In this document: positions 1 to 7,970 of the stretch, piece after piece
Numbering within the stretch: the stretch's first letter is position 1
Layout: every line of letters starts with the position of its first letter
Assembly (NCBI GenBank): GCA_018268835.1
Contig: JAFDVU010000023.1
Location: forward strand, 1 to 55,301
DNA from: Acidobacteriota bacterium
GTDB lineage: Bacteria > Acidobacteriota > Terriglobia > Bryobacterales > Bryobacteraceae
Direction: 5' to 3'
DNA length: 55,301 nt
Made by a program: the position numbers and the translations under genes
Notes under the pieces: model-generated
The model's input: only the letters and a program-made list of their open reading frames with translations
The model's database searches: none
Told to the model about the DNA's origin: nothing

Positions 1-147
1 GAGAACAGCGGCCCCAGCAAAGCCGCCGCGGACGAACTGCAGAAAGCCGGCATTAAAGCCGTCTTCTACGAGTCCCCTCGCACCGCTCACGAGTTTCTGA
101 CCTGGCGCCGTTGCTTGCACGAGTTTGCGCCTCTGCTGTTCCGGTAG
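1..147 (+). CDS. C-terminal end of an esterase (enterochelin-esterase/PHB-esterase-like alpha/beta hydrolase), partial
   Basis: The window opens inside a reading frame of 48 residues that ends in TAG at 145-147. The tail contains ESPRTAHEFLTWRRCLHEFAPLLF. The TAHEF..TWRR..L..FAP.LF pattern is the usual end of secreted alpha/beta-hydrolase esterases of the enterochelin esterase/feruloyl esterase type, where the His is the last member of the Ser-Asp-His triad. The nucleophile and the signal peptide would lie outside the window. Assignment to an esterase is fairly safe; the substrate cannot be told from this piece. Confidence 0.6.
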   Translation, partial: ENSGPSKAAADELQKAGIKAVFYESPRTAHEFLTWRRCLHEFAPLLFR

Positions 148-548
148 AACGGCTGGGGCAGTTCTGGACCAGCATCGCCGGCCTGATCTCCTCGGAGTCC
201 CTGCGGCGTCTCTACCGCTGCCGGTGGCTCAGTATCGGAATACCGCTTGCTGACGCGCGCGGCTCCGATCGGAGCCGTGACCGTAAAGGAGCGACCAGCC
301 TCAAATAGGTGACCGAACCTGTGACTCATCGCGCTGGACTCCCTTATGCTTTGCGACTGTTCTAAGGATCGAACTGAATGTTCGGAGTCTGAGCGGATGG
401 TGGAGGATCATGGGGCTGCCGGCTCATTTTCGGCAGAGGCGGCCGGCGAGCCGCGAATCTCCATGGCCCACCGAAGTTGCCCCCGCCTCGCGGTCGTGGC
501 GTGGAACTGCCGGAGGGGTCGCGATCCGTCGCGCCGGGCGGCGACACG
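148..548. other. Intergenic stretch without a convincing gene
   Basis: These 401 bases separate the esterase tail from the convergent rhodanese-like gene. The open frames present on both strands are rich in Arg, Ser and Pro, lack a ribosome-binding site and match no family I know. The only structure I see is the palindromic repeat unit around 241-297, listed separately. Confidence 0.6.
241..297. repeat. Solibacter-type intergenic palindromic repeat
   Basis: The unit contains a perfect 16-bp palindrome, GGCTCCGATCGGAGCC, at 261-276, flanked by GCTGACGCGCGC on the left and GTGACCGTAAAGGAGCG on the right. Read as protein in the plus frame it gives the ADARGSDRSRDR motif, which I remember as a recurrent spurious peptide in Solibacter annotations. 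I infer that it is one copy of a dispersed REP-like family; only one clear copy is in this window. Confidence 0.5.
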
Positions 549-956
549 TTACTTCGGCTCGACCGGCAGGCCCTTGTCGATCCAGTCGGCTTTGAATCCG
601 GTGGCCAGGTAGAGCGCCTTCACCTTGGTAAAGCCCATGCCGCGCAGCGCTTCGGCGGCGGGTTTGATGTTGGGGCAGTGGTCCCAGGGGCAGCAGCCGC
701 AGTAGAGCAGGATCTCGCGGTCGCGGGGCAGTTTGGCCACAGCGGTCTTGAGCATCTCGATCCCCTGTCCGGAGAATCCGGGCCCGGCGAAGATCGATCC
801 GGGGATGTGGTGGCTGCGGTAGAGGACGTTGGGGCCGACGTGAATGATCACCGGGGCGCGCATGGGAAGCTGCGAGGCGAGGTCCTTGGGTTGTACCAGG
901 GTAAGCTCGGCGGCGAGGGCGGTGAGGGCGAAAGCGAAGAGGATCGCGGGTCTCAT
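549..956 (-). CDS. Secreted rhodanese-like domain protein
   Basis: A 135-residue protein with an N-terminal signal peptide (about residues 1-16, MRPAILFAFALTALAA) followed by a single rhodanese fold. The typical features are present: a strand ending VIIHVG (36-41), the HHIPGSIFAG segment (49-58) that corresponds to the usual 'GHIPGA' motif, and an active-site loop starting at Cys86 in YCGCCPWDHCP. The loop is unusually Cys-rich (86, 88, 89, 94), which could mean a redox or metal role instead of plain sulfur transfer. Periplasmic location is inferred from the signal peptide. It is convergent with the esterase and divergent from the SBBP gene at 1054, so it looks monocistronic. Confidence 0.8.
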   Translation of the reverse strand: MRPAILFAFALTALAAELTLVQPKDLASQLPMRAPVIIHVGPNVLYRSHHIPGSIFAGPGFSGQGIEMLKTAVAKLPRDREILLYCGCCPWDHCPNIKPAAEALRGMGFTKVKALYLATGFKADWIDKGLPVEPK

Positions 957-1053
957 GGAACCTTAGTTTATCGCGCCAGGGCTGCGCGGTCACGCCTGTG
1001 AACGCATGGCCCACTTCAAAGCGCTGTCCGCGCGTGTTTTAATAGAAGTTCCT

Positions 1054-3120
1054 ATGTTCCGTTCGTCTCTCTTCGCGTGGGTTCTTTGCGCCGCGGCTTT
1101 ATATGCCGCGCCCCCTGGCGACGACCTTTCCCGGGCCCGAACCACCATGGCGCATCTGCCGCTTCGATTTGAAGAAAACCGCGGCCAGGCGTCGCCCGAA
1201 GCGCGCTTCCTGGCGCGCTCGGCGGAAGGCAGCTTCGCTATGACGGAGCACGGTCCGGTGATGTCGGCGGGCGGCAAGCGCGTGGAACTGCGTCTGCCCG
1301 GCTCCACCGCGCCGAGCGCGATCCAGGGCGAACAGCGCATGGCCGCGCCCACCAGCTACTTCGTGGGACGGCGCCAGAACTGGCGCGCGGGCATCGCCAA
1401 CTACGGGCGGGTGCGGTACCGCGAGGTGTATCCGGGCATCGACGCCGTGTACTACGGCAACCAGAGCCAGCTCGAGTACGATTTCGTAGTGGCGCCGGGA
1501 GCGGACCCGAGTGCGATCCGGATGAAGTTTGCCGGCGCGGACCGGGTACGGGTCACTGCCGAGGGCGACCTTTCGGTGGAAGCCAACGGCGCGCCCATCG
1601 TGCAGAAGAAGCCGGTGGTCTACCAGGACGGGCGCGAGATCTCCGCGCGATACAAGGTGGATTCGCGGGGCGAAGTGGCGATTGAACTCGGCCGCTACGA
1701 CCGTTCGCGGGAACTCGTCATCGACCCGATTCTGGTGTACTGCACCTACTTCGGAACCAGCGGCAACGACCAGATCATGTCGGTCAAGATGGGGCCGGGC
1801 GGGCAGCTTTACATCACGGGTTCCACGACCACCAACGAATTCCAGTACATCGACGGCGCGTACAACAACAACAACGCGGGGCTGACCGATATTTTCATCA
1901 CGATCGTGGATACGACCAACCCCAACTACCCTCCGGTGTACTTCAGCTACTTCGGCGGCGGCAATGTGGACATCCCGCTGGCCATGGCGGTGGACGAGCA
2001 GGGCGTGCTTTACCTGACCGGCTCGACCACCTCGACGAACTTTCCGCTGGCCGGCATCAACGTGCAATCCACGGGCGCGGCGAGCACGGTGGATGCCTTC
2101 GTGATCAAGTTCGATCCCAGCCAGTGGGGAACCAGCGCGCTGCTCTATTCCACTTACCTTGGCGGGACTACCGGGGACAATACCGGCAACGCCATCGCGA
2201 TCGATAAGAGCCACAACATCTACGTCGTCGGCACCACGAAGTCCACCGATTTCCCGGTGACCAGCAGCGCCTATGCGGCGGTGCTCTACGGCCCGCAGGA
2301 CGCGTTCATCGCCGAGATCAATCCCGATTCCGCCACACCGCTGGTCTACTCGACCTATATGGGCGGGGAACTGGCCGACGAGGGCCGCGCGGTGGCGGTT
2401 GCTCCCAACGGCCTGGTCTATTTCGCGTGCTCCACGGTCTCCACGCTGTTTCCCATGGAAGGGCCGGGCTACCGGCAGACCTTGCAGGGGGCGATCAACC
2501 TGGCCATCGGCGTGATCGATACCTCGCAGTCCGGCGAAGCCTCCATGAAGTATTCGACGTACCTGGGAGGATCGGGCGTGGATGAGGTGCGGGCGATGAC
2601 GCTGGATGCGAACAACAACCTGGTGCTCACCGGCTACACGCTTTCGTCCGACTACCCGACGACGGCGGACGCGCTCTCGCAGCAGATTCTGGGTAACGCC
2701 GATGTGTTCGTCACCATCGTGAACCCTTCGGACCCGGTCCACTTTCTGGTCTACTCGACGTATTTCGGCGGCAGCCAGGGAGACGTGGCGTATGACGTGC
2801 GGGCGGCGGCGGACGGCAGCCTCTACCTCACCGGATACACGCTGTCGCCCGATTTCTACACGGTGAACGCGCCGCAACCGGGATGGGGCGGCGGCGTCGA
2901 TCTCTTCATCGCGCGCATCGAGCCCGGGGCCGCGGGACGCGCCGGAGTGCTCTTCAGCACGTATTTCGGGCAGGCGGGGCAGTATGTGGGCAAGTCCGTC
3001 GCGCTGGGTTCGGACGGGCGGGTGTACACAGCCGGCTGGGGCAACGGCGGGCTTCCGAGCAGCTATAACGGCAATGGATTCTCCGGCGAGTACGACGGCT
3101 TCCTGATCGTGGTTCAGTAG
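1054..3120 (+). CDS. Secreted SBBP (seven-bladed beta-propeller) repeat protein
   Basis: The product is about 688 residues. I chose ATG 1054 because the signal peptide MFRSSLFAWVLCAAALYAA begins there; an in-frame ATG at 1006 would put 16 extra residues in front. After it comes the PLRFEENRGQ..FLARS domain that typically precedes SBBP propellers, with the YPGIDAVYYG motif. The rest is a chain of SBBP blades marked by recurrent 'STYLGG/STYFGG...DE...A.D..GN.Y.TG.T.S..FP' units, for example near residues 330, 380, 440, 500, 560 and 620. Such proteins are abundant in Acidobacteria and are taken to be extracellular binding or adhesion proteins. No C-terminal anchor or TIGR03437-type domain is present; the protein stops after the last blade. 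Confidence 0.85.
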   Translation: MFRSSLFAWVLCAAALYAAPPGDDLSRARTTMAHLPLRFEENRGQASPEARFLARSAEGSFAMTEHGPVMSAGGKRVELRLPGSTAPSAIQGEQRMAAPTSYFVGRRQNWRAGIANYGRVRYREVYPGIDAVYYGNQSQLEYDFVVAPGADPSAIRMKFAGADRVRVTAEGDLSVEANGAPIVQKKPVVYQDGREISARYKVDSRGEVAIELGRYDRSRELVIDPILVYCTYFGTSGNDQIMSVKMGPGGQLYITGSTTTNEFQYIDGAYNNNNAGLTDIFITIVDTTNPNYPPVYFSYFGGGNVDIPLAMAVDEQGVLYLTGSTTSTNFPLAGINVQSTGAASTVDAFVIKFDPSQWGTSALLYSTYLGGTTGDNTGNAIAIDKSHNIYVVGTTKSTDFPVTSSAYAAVLYGPQDAFIAEINPDSATPLVYSTYMGGELADEGRAVAVAPNGLVYFACSTVSTLFPMEGPGYRQTLQGAINLAIGVIDTSQSGEASMKYSTYLGGSGVDEVRAMTLDANNNLVLTGYTLSSDYPTTADALSQQILGNADVFVTIVNPSDPVHFLVYSTYFGGSQGDVAYDVRAAADGSLYLTGYTLSPDFYTVNAPQPGWGGGVDLFIARIEPGAAGRAGVLFSTYFGQAGQYVGKSVALGSDGRVYTAGWGNGGLPSSYNGNGFSGEYDGFLIVVQ

Positions 3121-3200
3121 CCGGCGCGCGGCCGCGACATCATTCCGAGGGTTGGAGACTGCGGAAGACCTCCGCCACCTCGGCCGGGTTGTGCTCCAAT

Positions 3201-3222
3201 GAGGTTTTAAGGCCTCAACCTC
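3201..3222 (+). promoter_or_regulatory. Inverted repeat abutting the cydA start codon
   Basis: GAGGTT (3201-3206) and AACCTC (3217-3222) can pair around a 10-base loop and end exactly at the ATG of cydA. The only Shine-Dalgarno-like bases (AAGG, 3209-3212) fall in the loop. It could be an mRNA hairpin affecting translation or a dyad operator; nothing in the window names a binding protein. Confidence 0.3.
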
Positions 3223-4740
3223 ATGTCTCTCGACCCTATTCATCTCTCCCGTCTTCAATTCGCGGTCACCGTCATGTTCCATTACCTCTTCCCGCCGCTC
3301 ACCATCGGCATGGGAGTGGTTCTGGTTTACCTGGAAGGCATGTACCTGAAGACCCGCGAACCGGTTTACGAATCCGCCGCCCGCTTCTGGACCTCGCTGT
3401 TTGCCGTGACGTTCGCCATGGGGGTTGCCACCGGCATCGTCATGGAATTCGAGTTCGGCACGAACTGGGCGCGCTACTCCCGCTTTGTGGGCGACGTTTT
3501 CGGTTCGGCGCTCGCCGCCGAGGGGATCTTCGCCTTCTTCCTGGAATCGGGCTTCCTCGCGGTGCTGGTGTTCGGCTGGGACCGTGTGACTCCGGGCTTC
3601 CATTTTCTGGCCACGTGCATGGTCTCGCTGGGGAGCATGTTCTCGGCGGTGTGGATCATCGTGGCCAACAGCTGGCAACAGACGCCGGCGGGCCACAGGA
3701 TCGCCACGCACGTGGTCAACGGGCTGCCGGTGACGCGCGCCGAGACGGCGGACCTGCTGCAGGTGATCTTCAATCCCTCGACCATGGACCGGCTGGTGCA
3801 TACGCTGATCGGCGCATGGGTGCTGGGCAGTTTCTTCGTGATGAGCATCTCGGCCTGGTATCTGCTGAAAGGCCGGCACGAGGATTTCGCGCGGCGGTCT
3901 TTCACGGGCGCGCTGCTGTTCGCCACGGTGGCCAGCCTGGCGGCAGCCCTCTCCGGGCACGTGAACGGAGAGATGGTGGCGCGCTGGCAGCCGGCAAAGC
4001 TGGCGGCGTTCGAGGGGCACTTCAACACCGGGCGCGGCGATCTCACGCTCTTCGGCATTCCCGACGAGGCACGGCGCCGCGTGGACTTCGCGCCCGCCAT
4101 CCCCGGCGGGCTGAGTTTTCTGGCGGAGAGCGATTTCAACGCGACGGTGATCGGGCTGGACAAGATTCCGCGGCAGTATTGGCCGCCGGTCACGGCATCC
4201 TACATGACGTTCCACCTCATGGTCATTCTTGGCGTGGGGTTCATCGGGTTGACGCTGCTGGCGAGCTGGCTGCGCTGGCGGGGCAAACTGTTCCAGCAGC
4301 GCTGGCTGCTGCGGGTTTTTGTCTTTGCGGTGGCCGGACCGGTGCTGGCGAACGAGCTCGGATGGGCGGCGGCGGAGGTGGGACGGCAGCCGTGGATCAT
4401 CCATCCCGGCGTGGTGCGCGACGCCGGCGGCAAGCCCGCGCTCGATGCCGCGGGCATGATTCAGTACAAGCTGGAAGAAGGCCTGCTGACGCGCGACGCG
4501 GTGAGTGAAAACGTCAAGGGCGGGGAAGTGCTGGCCTCCATGATCCTGTTCGGCGCGGTCTACGGCCTGTTGCTGCTAGTGTGGCTGTTCGTGCTCAACG
4601 ACAAGATCCAGAAAGGTCCGCAGCCGGTGCATGCCGCGGCGCACACCACCACCGAAGGACTGCTGGACGTGACCTCCGGGCGCACGCTGCACCGCGAATC
4701 GATGTCCGAAGCCAAGGACGAAGAGGAGGAGGAAAACTGA
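3223..4740 (+). CDS. cydA: Cytochrome bd ubiquinol oxidase subunit I
   Basis: A 505-residue inner-membrane protein that oxidises quinol and, with CydB, reduces oxygen to water without pumping protons. Family landmarks are visible: the N-terminal SRLQFAVTVMFHYLFPPLTIG with the heme b595 ligand equivalent His20, the conserved acidic pair Glu100 and Glu108 in AAEGIFAFFLES, the heme b558 ligand equivalent His193 in DRLVHTLIGAW, and the GW..AEVGRQPW segment. The Q-loop lacks the long C-terminal insertion of E. coli CydA, which makes it resemble the short-loop CioA-type enzymes. The last residues are strongly acidic (DEEEEEN). The purine-rich codons of that tail provide the cydB ribosome-binding site. 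cydB begins one base after the stop, so the two are co-transcribed. No cydX or cydDC genes are nearby. Confidence 0.95.
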   Translation: MSLDPIHLSRLQFAVTVMFHYLFPPLTIGMGVVLVYLEGMYLKTREPVYESAARFWTSLFAVTFAMGVATGIVMEFEFGTNWARYSRFVGDVFGSALAAEGIFAFFLESGFLAVLVFGWDRVTPGFHFLATCMVSLGSMFSAVWIIVANSWQQTPAGHRIATHVVNGLPVTRAETADLLQVIFNPSTMDRLVHTLIGAWVLGSFFVMSISAWYLLKGRHEDFARRSFTGALLFATVASLAAALSGHVNGEMVARWQPAKLAAFEGHFNTGRGDLTLFGIPDEARRRVDFAPAIPGGLSFLAESDFNATVIGLDKIPRQYWPPVTASYMTFHLMVILGVGFIGLTLLASWLRWRGKLFQQRWLLRVFVFAVAGPVLANELGWAAAEVGRQPWIIHPGVVRDAGGKPALDAAGMIQYKLEEGLLTRDAVSENVKGGEVLASMILFGAVYGLLLLVWLFVLNDKIQKGPQPVHAAAHTTTEGLLDVTSGRTLHRESMSEAKDEEEEEN

Positions 4741-4741
4741 C

Positions 4742-5761
4742 ATGGCGATCCAGGAAATCTGGTTCCTTCTTCTGGGCATCCTGCTGGCCGGCTACGCGAT
4801 CCTCGACGGCTTCGATCTCGGGGTGGGCATCCTGCACCTGCTGGCGCCAACCGATCACGACCGTCGCCTCTTCCTCAATTCGATCGGCCCGATTTGGGAC
4901 GGGAACGAAGTCTGGCTGGTGGTCTTCGGCGGAGCGCTCTTCGCCGCCTTCCCTCCGGCTTACGCGACGATCTTTTCCGGCTTCTACCTGGCGCTGATCG
5001 CGCTGCTGTTCGCCCTCATCTTCCGGGCGGTTTCGATCGAGTTCCGCAGCAAGATGCATTCGGCGGGGTGGCGCAAGGCGTGGGACATCGGCTTCTTCTC
5101 GGCCAGCCTGTTGGGCAGCCTGCTGTTCGGGGTGGCCGTGGGCGACGCCATGCTCGGCATCCCGCTGGACGCGCGCGGCGTGTTCACGGGCGATTTCCTG
5201 GACCTGCTGCATCCCTACGCGCTGCTGGCCGGACTGGTGGTGGTGGCGATGTTCGCCATGCACGGTTCCATCTACCTTTACCTGAAGCTGCCCGACGGCG
5301 GCACGCGGGAACTGGTACGGAGCTGGATGTGGCACACGTGGGGCGCGTTCCTGGTGTTGTACATGCTGGGCACCATGTACACGGTGGCGCGGGTGCCGCG
5401 CGCGCTGGTCAACTTCGACCGCTTCCCGTGGGCGGTGCTGGTGGTGATCGCCAGCGTGCTGGCCATCGCCAATATTCCGCGCTCGGTGTATACGGGAAAG
5501 CCGGTGCAGGCGTTCGCCTCGTCCACGGTGGCGATTGCGGCGCTGGTGGCGCTGTTCGGGCTGGCCCTGTTTCCGAACCTTGTGACAGCCAGCAACGATC
5601 CGAAGCTGAGCCTGACGGTGTACAACGCGGCGTCGAGTCCGGGGACGCTGAAGACCATGCTGGCGTTCGCGGCGATCGGGATGCCGTTTGTGCTGGTGTA
5701 CAGCGCGGTAGTTTACCGGACGTTCCGCGGCCGCGTGCGGCTGGGCGAACACAGCTATTGA
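4742..5761 (+). CDS. cydB: Cytochrome bd ubiquinol oxidase subunit II
   Basis: The 339-residue partner of CydA, with about eight or nine hydrophobic membrane segments. It begins with the family signature IWFLLLGILLAGYAILDGFDLGVGILHLL and continues with RRLFLNSIGPIWDGNEVWLVV, both highly conserved in CydB. It is shorter than the 379-residue E. coli protein and close to CioB length, in keeping with the short Q-loop of the CydA encoded next to it. The start ATG is preceded by an AGGAGGAGG run (4724-4733) lying inside the end of cydA. The gene ends before a GC-rich inverted repeat at 5766-5806 that probably terminates the operon. It probably serves respiration at low oxygen. Confidence 0.95.
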   Translation: MAIQEIWFLLLGILLAGYAILDGFDLGVGILHLLAPTDHDRRLFLNSIGPIWDGNEVWLVVFGGALFAAFPPAYATIFSGFYLALIALLFALIFRAVSIEFRSKMHSAGWRKAWDIGFFSASLLGSLLFGVAVGDAMLGIPLDARGVFTGDFLDLLHPYALLAGLVVVAMFAMHGSIYLYLKLPDGGTRELVRSWMWHTWGAFLVLYMLGTMYTVARVPRALVNFDRFPWAVLVVIASVLAIANIPRSVYTGKPVQAFASSTVAIAALVALFGLALFPNLVTASNDPKLSLTVYNAASSPGTLKTMLAFAAIGMPFVLVYSAVVYRTFRGRVRLGEHSY

Positions 5762-5765
5762 GGAC

Positions 5766-5806
5766 CCGCCCGGCGTGGATTCCGCTGCGATCCAGAGGCC
5801 GGGCGG
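5766..5806. terminator. Hairpin between convergent cydB and a helical-protein gene
   Basis: CCGCCCGGC at 5766-5774 pairs perfectly with GCCGGGCGG at 5798-5806 around a 23-base loop that can itself pair (GGATT with GATCC). There is no U-run on either side, so it would be a weak intrinsic terminator at best; its position between two convergent stop codons supports the call. Confidence 0.45.
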
Positions 5807-5824
5807 AGAGCGCCGGTTCCCGAT

Positions 5825-7012
5825 TCAGGCGTGGTCGATGACGAGTTCGGCGATGGCCTTTTCGCTCTCGATCACCACGTGGAGGACGGTTTCGACCACC
5901 TTCTCCACTTCGCCCATTCCGAGCCCGATATCGACCGCCAGCGCGGTGACTTCCTTGGCGTAGCCGGCCCATGCGGGCACGCCTTCCTTCATCGCGTCGA
6001 GGGTCTTTTCGAACTTCTCCTGGCGGGCTTGCGCGCGCGCGATACCCTCGTTCACCTTGATGGTGGACTCGAGCAGGTGGTGCAAGGCTTTCTCGACCTT
6101 CTCCTTGTGTATGCCGATCTTGCCGACCTTGTCCGCGGGCAGGGTCTTCTTGGCCGCCTCCCACTTCTTGCGCCAGGACTCCTCGCTGTCCATGGCCTTG
6201 TAGATCGACTTGGAGAGATCGTGGGACTTGGCCTCCAGTTTGGCGATGTCCACCTTGTGAACCTTGATGTGCTCTTCGCAGTTCTTCAAGCTGGGGGTTT
6301 CCACGCCGAGCGCGCCGCTGATTACGTTGAGGCCGACTTCCTTGGCGGTCTGTTTGGCCCTCTGCATCACCGTGGCGTTCTGCATGTTCTTCTGCATGAA
6401 GGTCTGGAGCACGACGATTTCGCCCTGGATGATTTTGGCGAACTGATCCGCGTTGAGGGCTAGTTTGGTGACTTCCTGGGTGATGGTGACCACGCCGCGC
6501 ACGATGCTGACGATGGCGAGCGGCGTGGCCGCTCCGTGGCTTCCAGCCGCGGCGACCGCGCTGAGCACGATGCCGACGCCGCTCAGCGCGATCTTGCCGC
6601 CGCTCTTGATGCGGAATTTGGTGAGATCGGACTGGCCCTTTTTGTAGTCTTCGAAGAGCTTGTCGATCTCCACGGCCATGGCCTTGCCGCCGTTCTCCCC
6701 CTCTTTCTGCAGGGTGGTGGCGAGGTCCTTGGCGAAGAGGGTGGCCTGCTGCGGATTGAAGTTGGCCGCCTTCTGGTCGGTTGATTTGACCTGGGCGACC
6801 ATCTTAGCGATGGAGTCCTTGCTCTTGTCGTTAGCCTTGGACTGCATCTTTTGCAGCCAGGTTGGGTCCTTGGACAGCTTCGCGTATGCTGCATCATCGA
6901 GTTCGATGACGAGCTGGAGCTTCATTCCCGGCGCGATCTCGACGTGCTGGGGTTTGGCCTGGTCGCGGAGGATCTTAGAGAGGTCGTACTCTACTGCGGT
7001 CCACTTTTTCAC
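5825..7012 (-). CDS. Unrecognised helix-rich protein with a central hydrophobic hairpin (protein A of a pair)
   Basis: A 395-residue protein starting at GTG, with AAGGGA about 11 bases upstream. I do not recognise the family. There is no signal peptide. Residues 20-40 look beta-like (HVEIAPGMKLQLVIEL). The rest is long Lys/Glu/Ala-rich amphipathic helix, interrupted at about 139-176 by a hydrophobic pair of segments (GKIALSGVGIVLSAVAAAG, then a short SHGAAT turn, then PLAIVSIVRGVVTI). A long soluble helical bundle with a mid-protein hydrophobic hairpin is the architecture of alpha-pore-forming toxins (ClyA, HblB, XaxA/YaxA) and of some membrane-remodelling proteins. That resemblance is architectural only. 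It is probably paired with the gene at 7971-9137, which has the same strand and similar size and composition. Confidence 0.75.
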   Translation of the reverse strand: MKKWTAVEYDLSKILRDQAKPQHVEIAPGMKLQLVIELDDAAYAKLSKDPTWLQKMQSKANDKSKDSIAKMVAQVKSTDQKAANFNPQQATLFAKDLATTLQKEGENGGKAMAVEIDKLFEDYKKGQSDLTKFRIKSGGKIALSGVGIVLSAVAAAGSHGAATPLAIVSIVRGVVTITQEVTKLALNADQFAKIIQGEIVVLQTFMQKNMQNATVMQRAKQTAKEVGLNVISGALGVETPSLKNCEEHIKVHKVDIAKLEAKSHDLSKSIYKAMDSEESWRKKWEAAKKTLPADKVGKIGIHKEKVEKALHHLLESTIKVNEGIARAQARQEKFEKTLDAMKEGVPAWAGYAKEVTALAVDIGLGMGEVEKVVETVLHVVIESEKAIAELVIDHA

Positions 7013-7156
7013 GGAGATTCAATTCCCTTCTGAGTGCAAACGGGGGCGGAGTGCCCGGGTCGTGTCAGTATATCCCATTGAGGCCGGCGGACCTATCCCG
7101 AGTTCGAGCTGTAATTCCGGCGGGGCGTTCACCGTCTCTGTGTTTTGGGAGGAACC

Positions 7157-7930
7157 TTGATTAGAAGCGCGATCCGCAGCGTGGGCCTCTTGGGCCTGAC
7201 CGTGTGCGCCGCCCTCGGGCAGAGGGCGTTCGACGTGGCTTCCATTCGCCCGAGCGAGCAGGCGGGCCGGGGACGGGGAGGCCACGGCATGGGTGAAGCG
7301 TTCGGCGGCAACGTGCGGGTCACGCCAGACTCGGTGATTCTGCGCGGCGTCAGCCTGCGTACGTGCATCGCCTGGGCGTACCATGTGCAGGAGTCGCTGG
7401 TGACGGGTCCGGACTGGATGGGGGATGCGCGATTCGACATTGTCGCCAAGGCGGCGGCGCCGGCCGATGAGGACCATCTGCGCGCCATGATGCAGGCGCT
7501 TCTGGCCGACCGCTTCAAGGTCGCGGCGCACCGGCAGACCAAAGAGATGCAGGTGTACGTGCTGGAACCGGGGAAGAGCGGGGCCAAGGTGCACGCATCC
7601 GAGTCGCAGGGGGAAGCCAGCATCCAGCCGGATCCGCGAACCATGACGGTCACAGTCCAGCGCGCCGGTGTTTCGCAACTCACCGACCTGTTATCCCGTG
7701 CGCTGCGCGCTCCGGTGCTCGACCAGACCGGGCTCGCCGGGAAGTACGATCTCACGGTCAATGTGGCCAAGTACCTTGCCGACCGGCAGACCGGCGGACA
7801 GCCGCTCGACCCGATCTCGCTCATCGAGGAGGTGCTGCGCGAGGAACTGGGGCTGAAGCTCGATTCGCGCAAGTTGCCGGTGGACCTGGTGGTGGTGGAC
7901 CGCGCCGAGAAGACGCCGACGGAAAACTGA
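7157..7930 (+). CDS. TIGR03435 family secreted protein
   Basis: About 257 residues from the TTG at 7157, which has GGGAGGA a few bases upstream; an in-frame TTG at 7145 is also possible. A signal peptide (IRSAIRSVGLLGLTVCAALG) is followed by the family signature AFDVASIRPSE, then VILRGVSLRTCIAWAYHV, the GPDWMGDARFDIVAKA motif, LRAMMQALLADRFKVAAHRQTKEMQVYVL and the C-terminal PVLDQTGLAGKYDLTVNVA. These are the conserved blocks of TIGR03435, a family expanded in Acidobacteria, above all Solibacter, with no established function. It lies in antiparallel orientation between the two helical-protein genes and ends at a strong hairpin. Confidence 0.9.
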   Translation: MIRSAIRSVGLLGLTVCAALGQRAFDVASIRPSEQAGRGRGGHGMGEAFGGNVRVTPDSVILRGVSLRTCIAWAYHVQESLVTGPDWMGDARFDIVAKAAAPADEDHLRAMMQALLADRFKVAAHRQTKEMQVYVLEPGKSGAKVHASESQGEASIQPDPRTMTVTVQRAGVSQLTDLLSRALRAPVLDQTGLAGKYDLTVNVAKYLADRQTGGQPLDPISLIEEVLREELGLKLDSRKLPVDLVVVDRAEKTPTEN

Positions 7931-7933
7931 GAG

Positions 7934-7965
7934 GGCGGCCGGCTTCGAAGGGGAAACCGGCCGCC
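7934..7965. terminator. Bidirectional hairpin terminator
   Basis: GGCGGCCGG (7934-7942) and CCGGCCGCC (7957-7965) form a perfect 9-bp stem, extendable by two more pairs after one mismatch. It lies in the 40-base gap between two convergent stop codons and can serve both genes. No T-tract follows. Confidence 0.55.
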
Positions 7966-7970
7966 GCCGC

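Noticed and set aside
1099..4404. A 1101-codon open frame on the minus strand opposite the SBBP and cydA genes
   Set aside because: It is an antisense artefact of high GC: the product is Arg/His-rich with no domain, no signal and no ribosome-binding site, while two clear genes occupy the plus strand.
5764..5824. A cydX-type small subunit gene after cydB
   Set aside because: The short gap before the convergent gene contains only a hairpin and no open frame with a membrane helix and ribosome-binding site.
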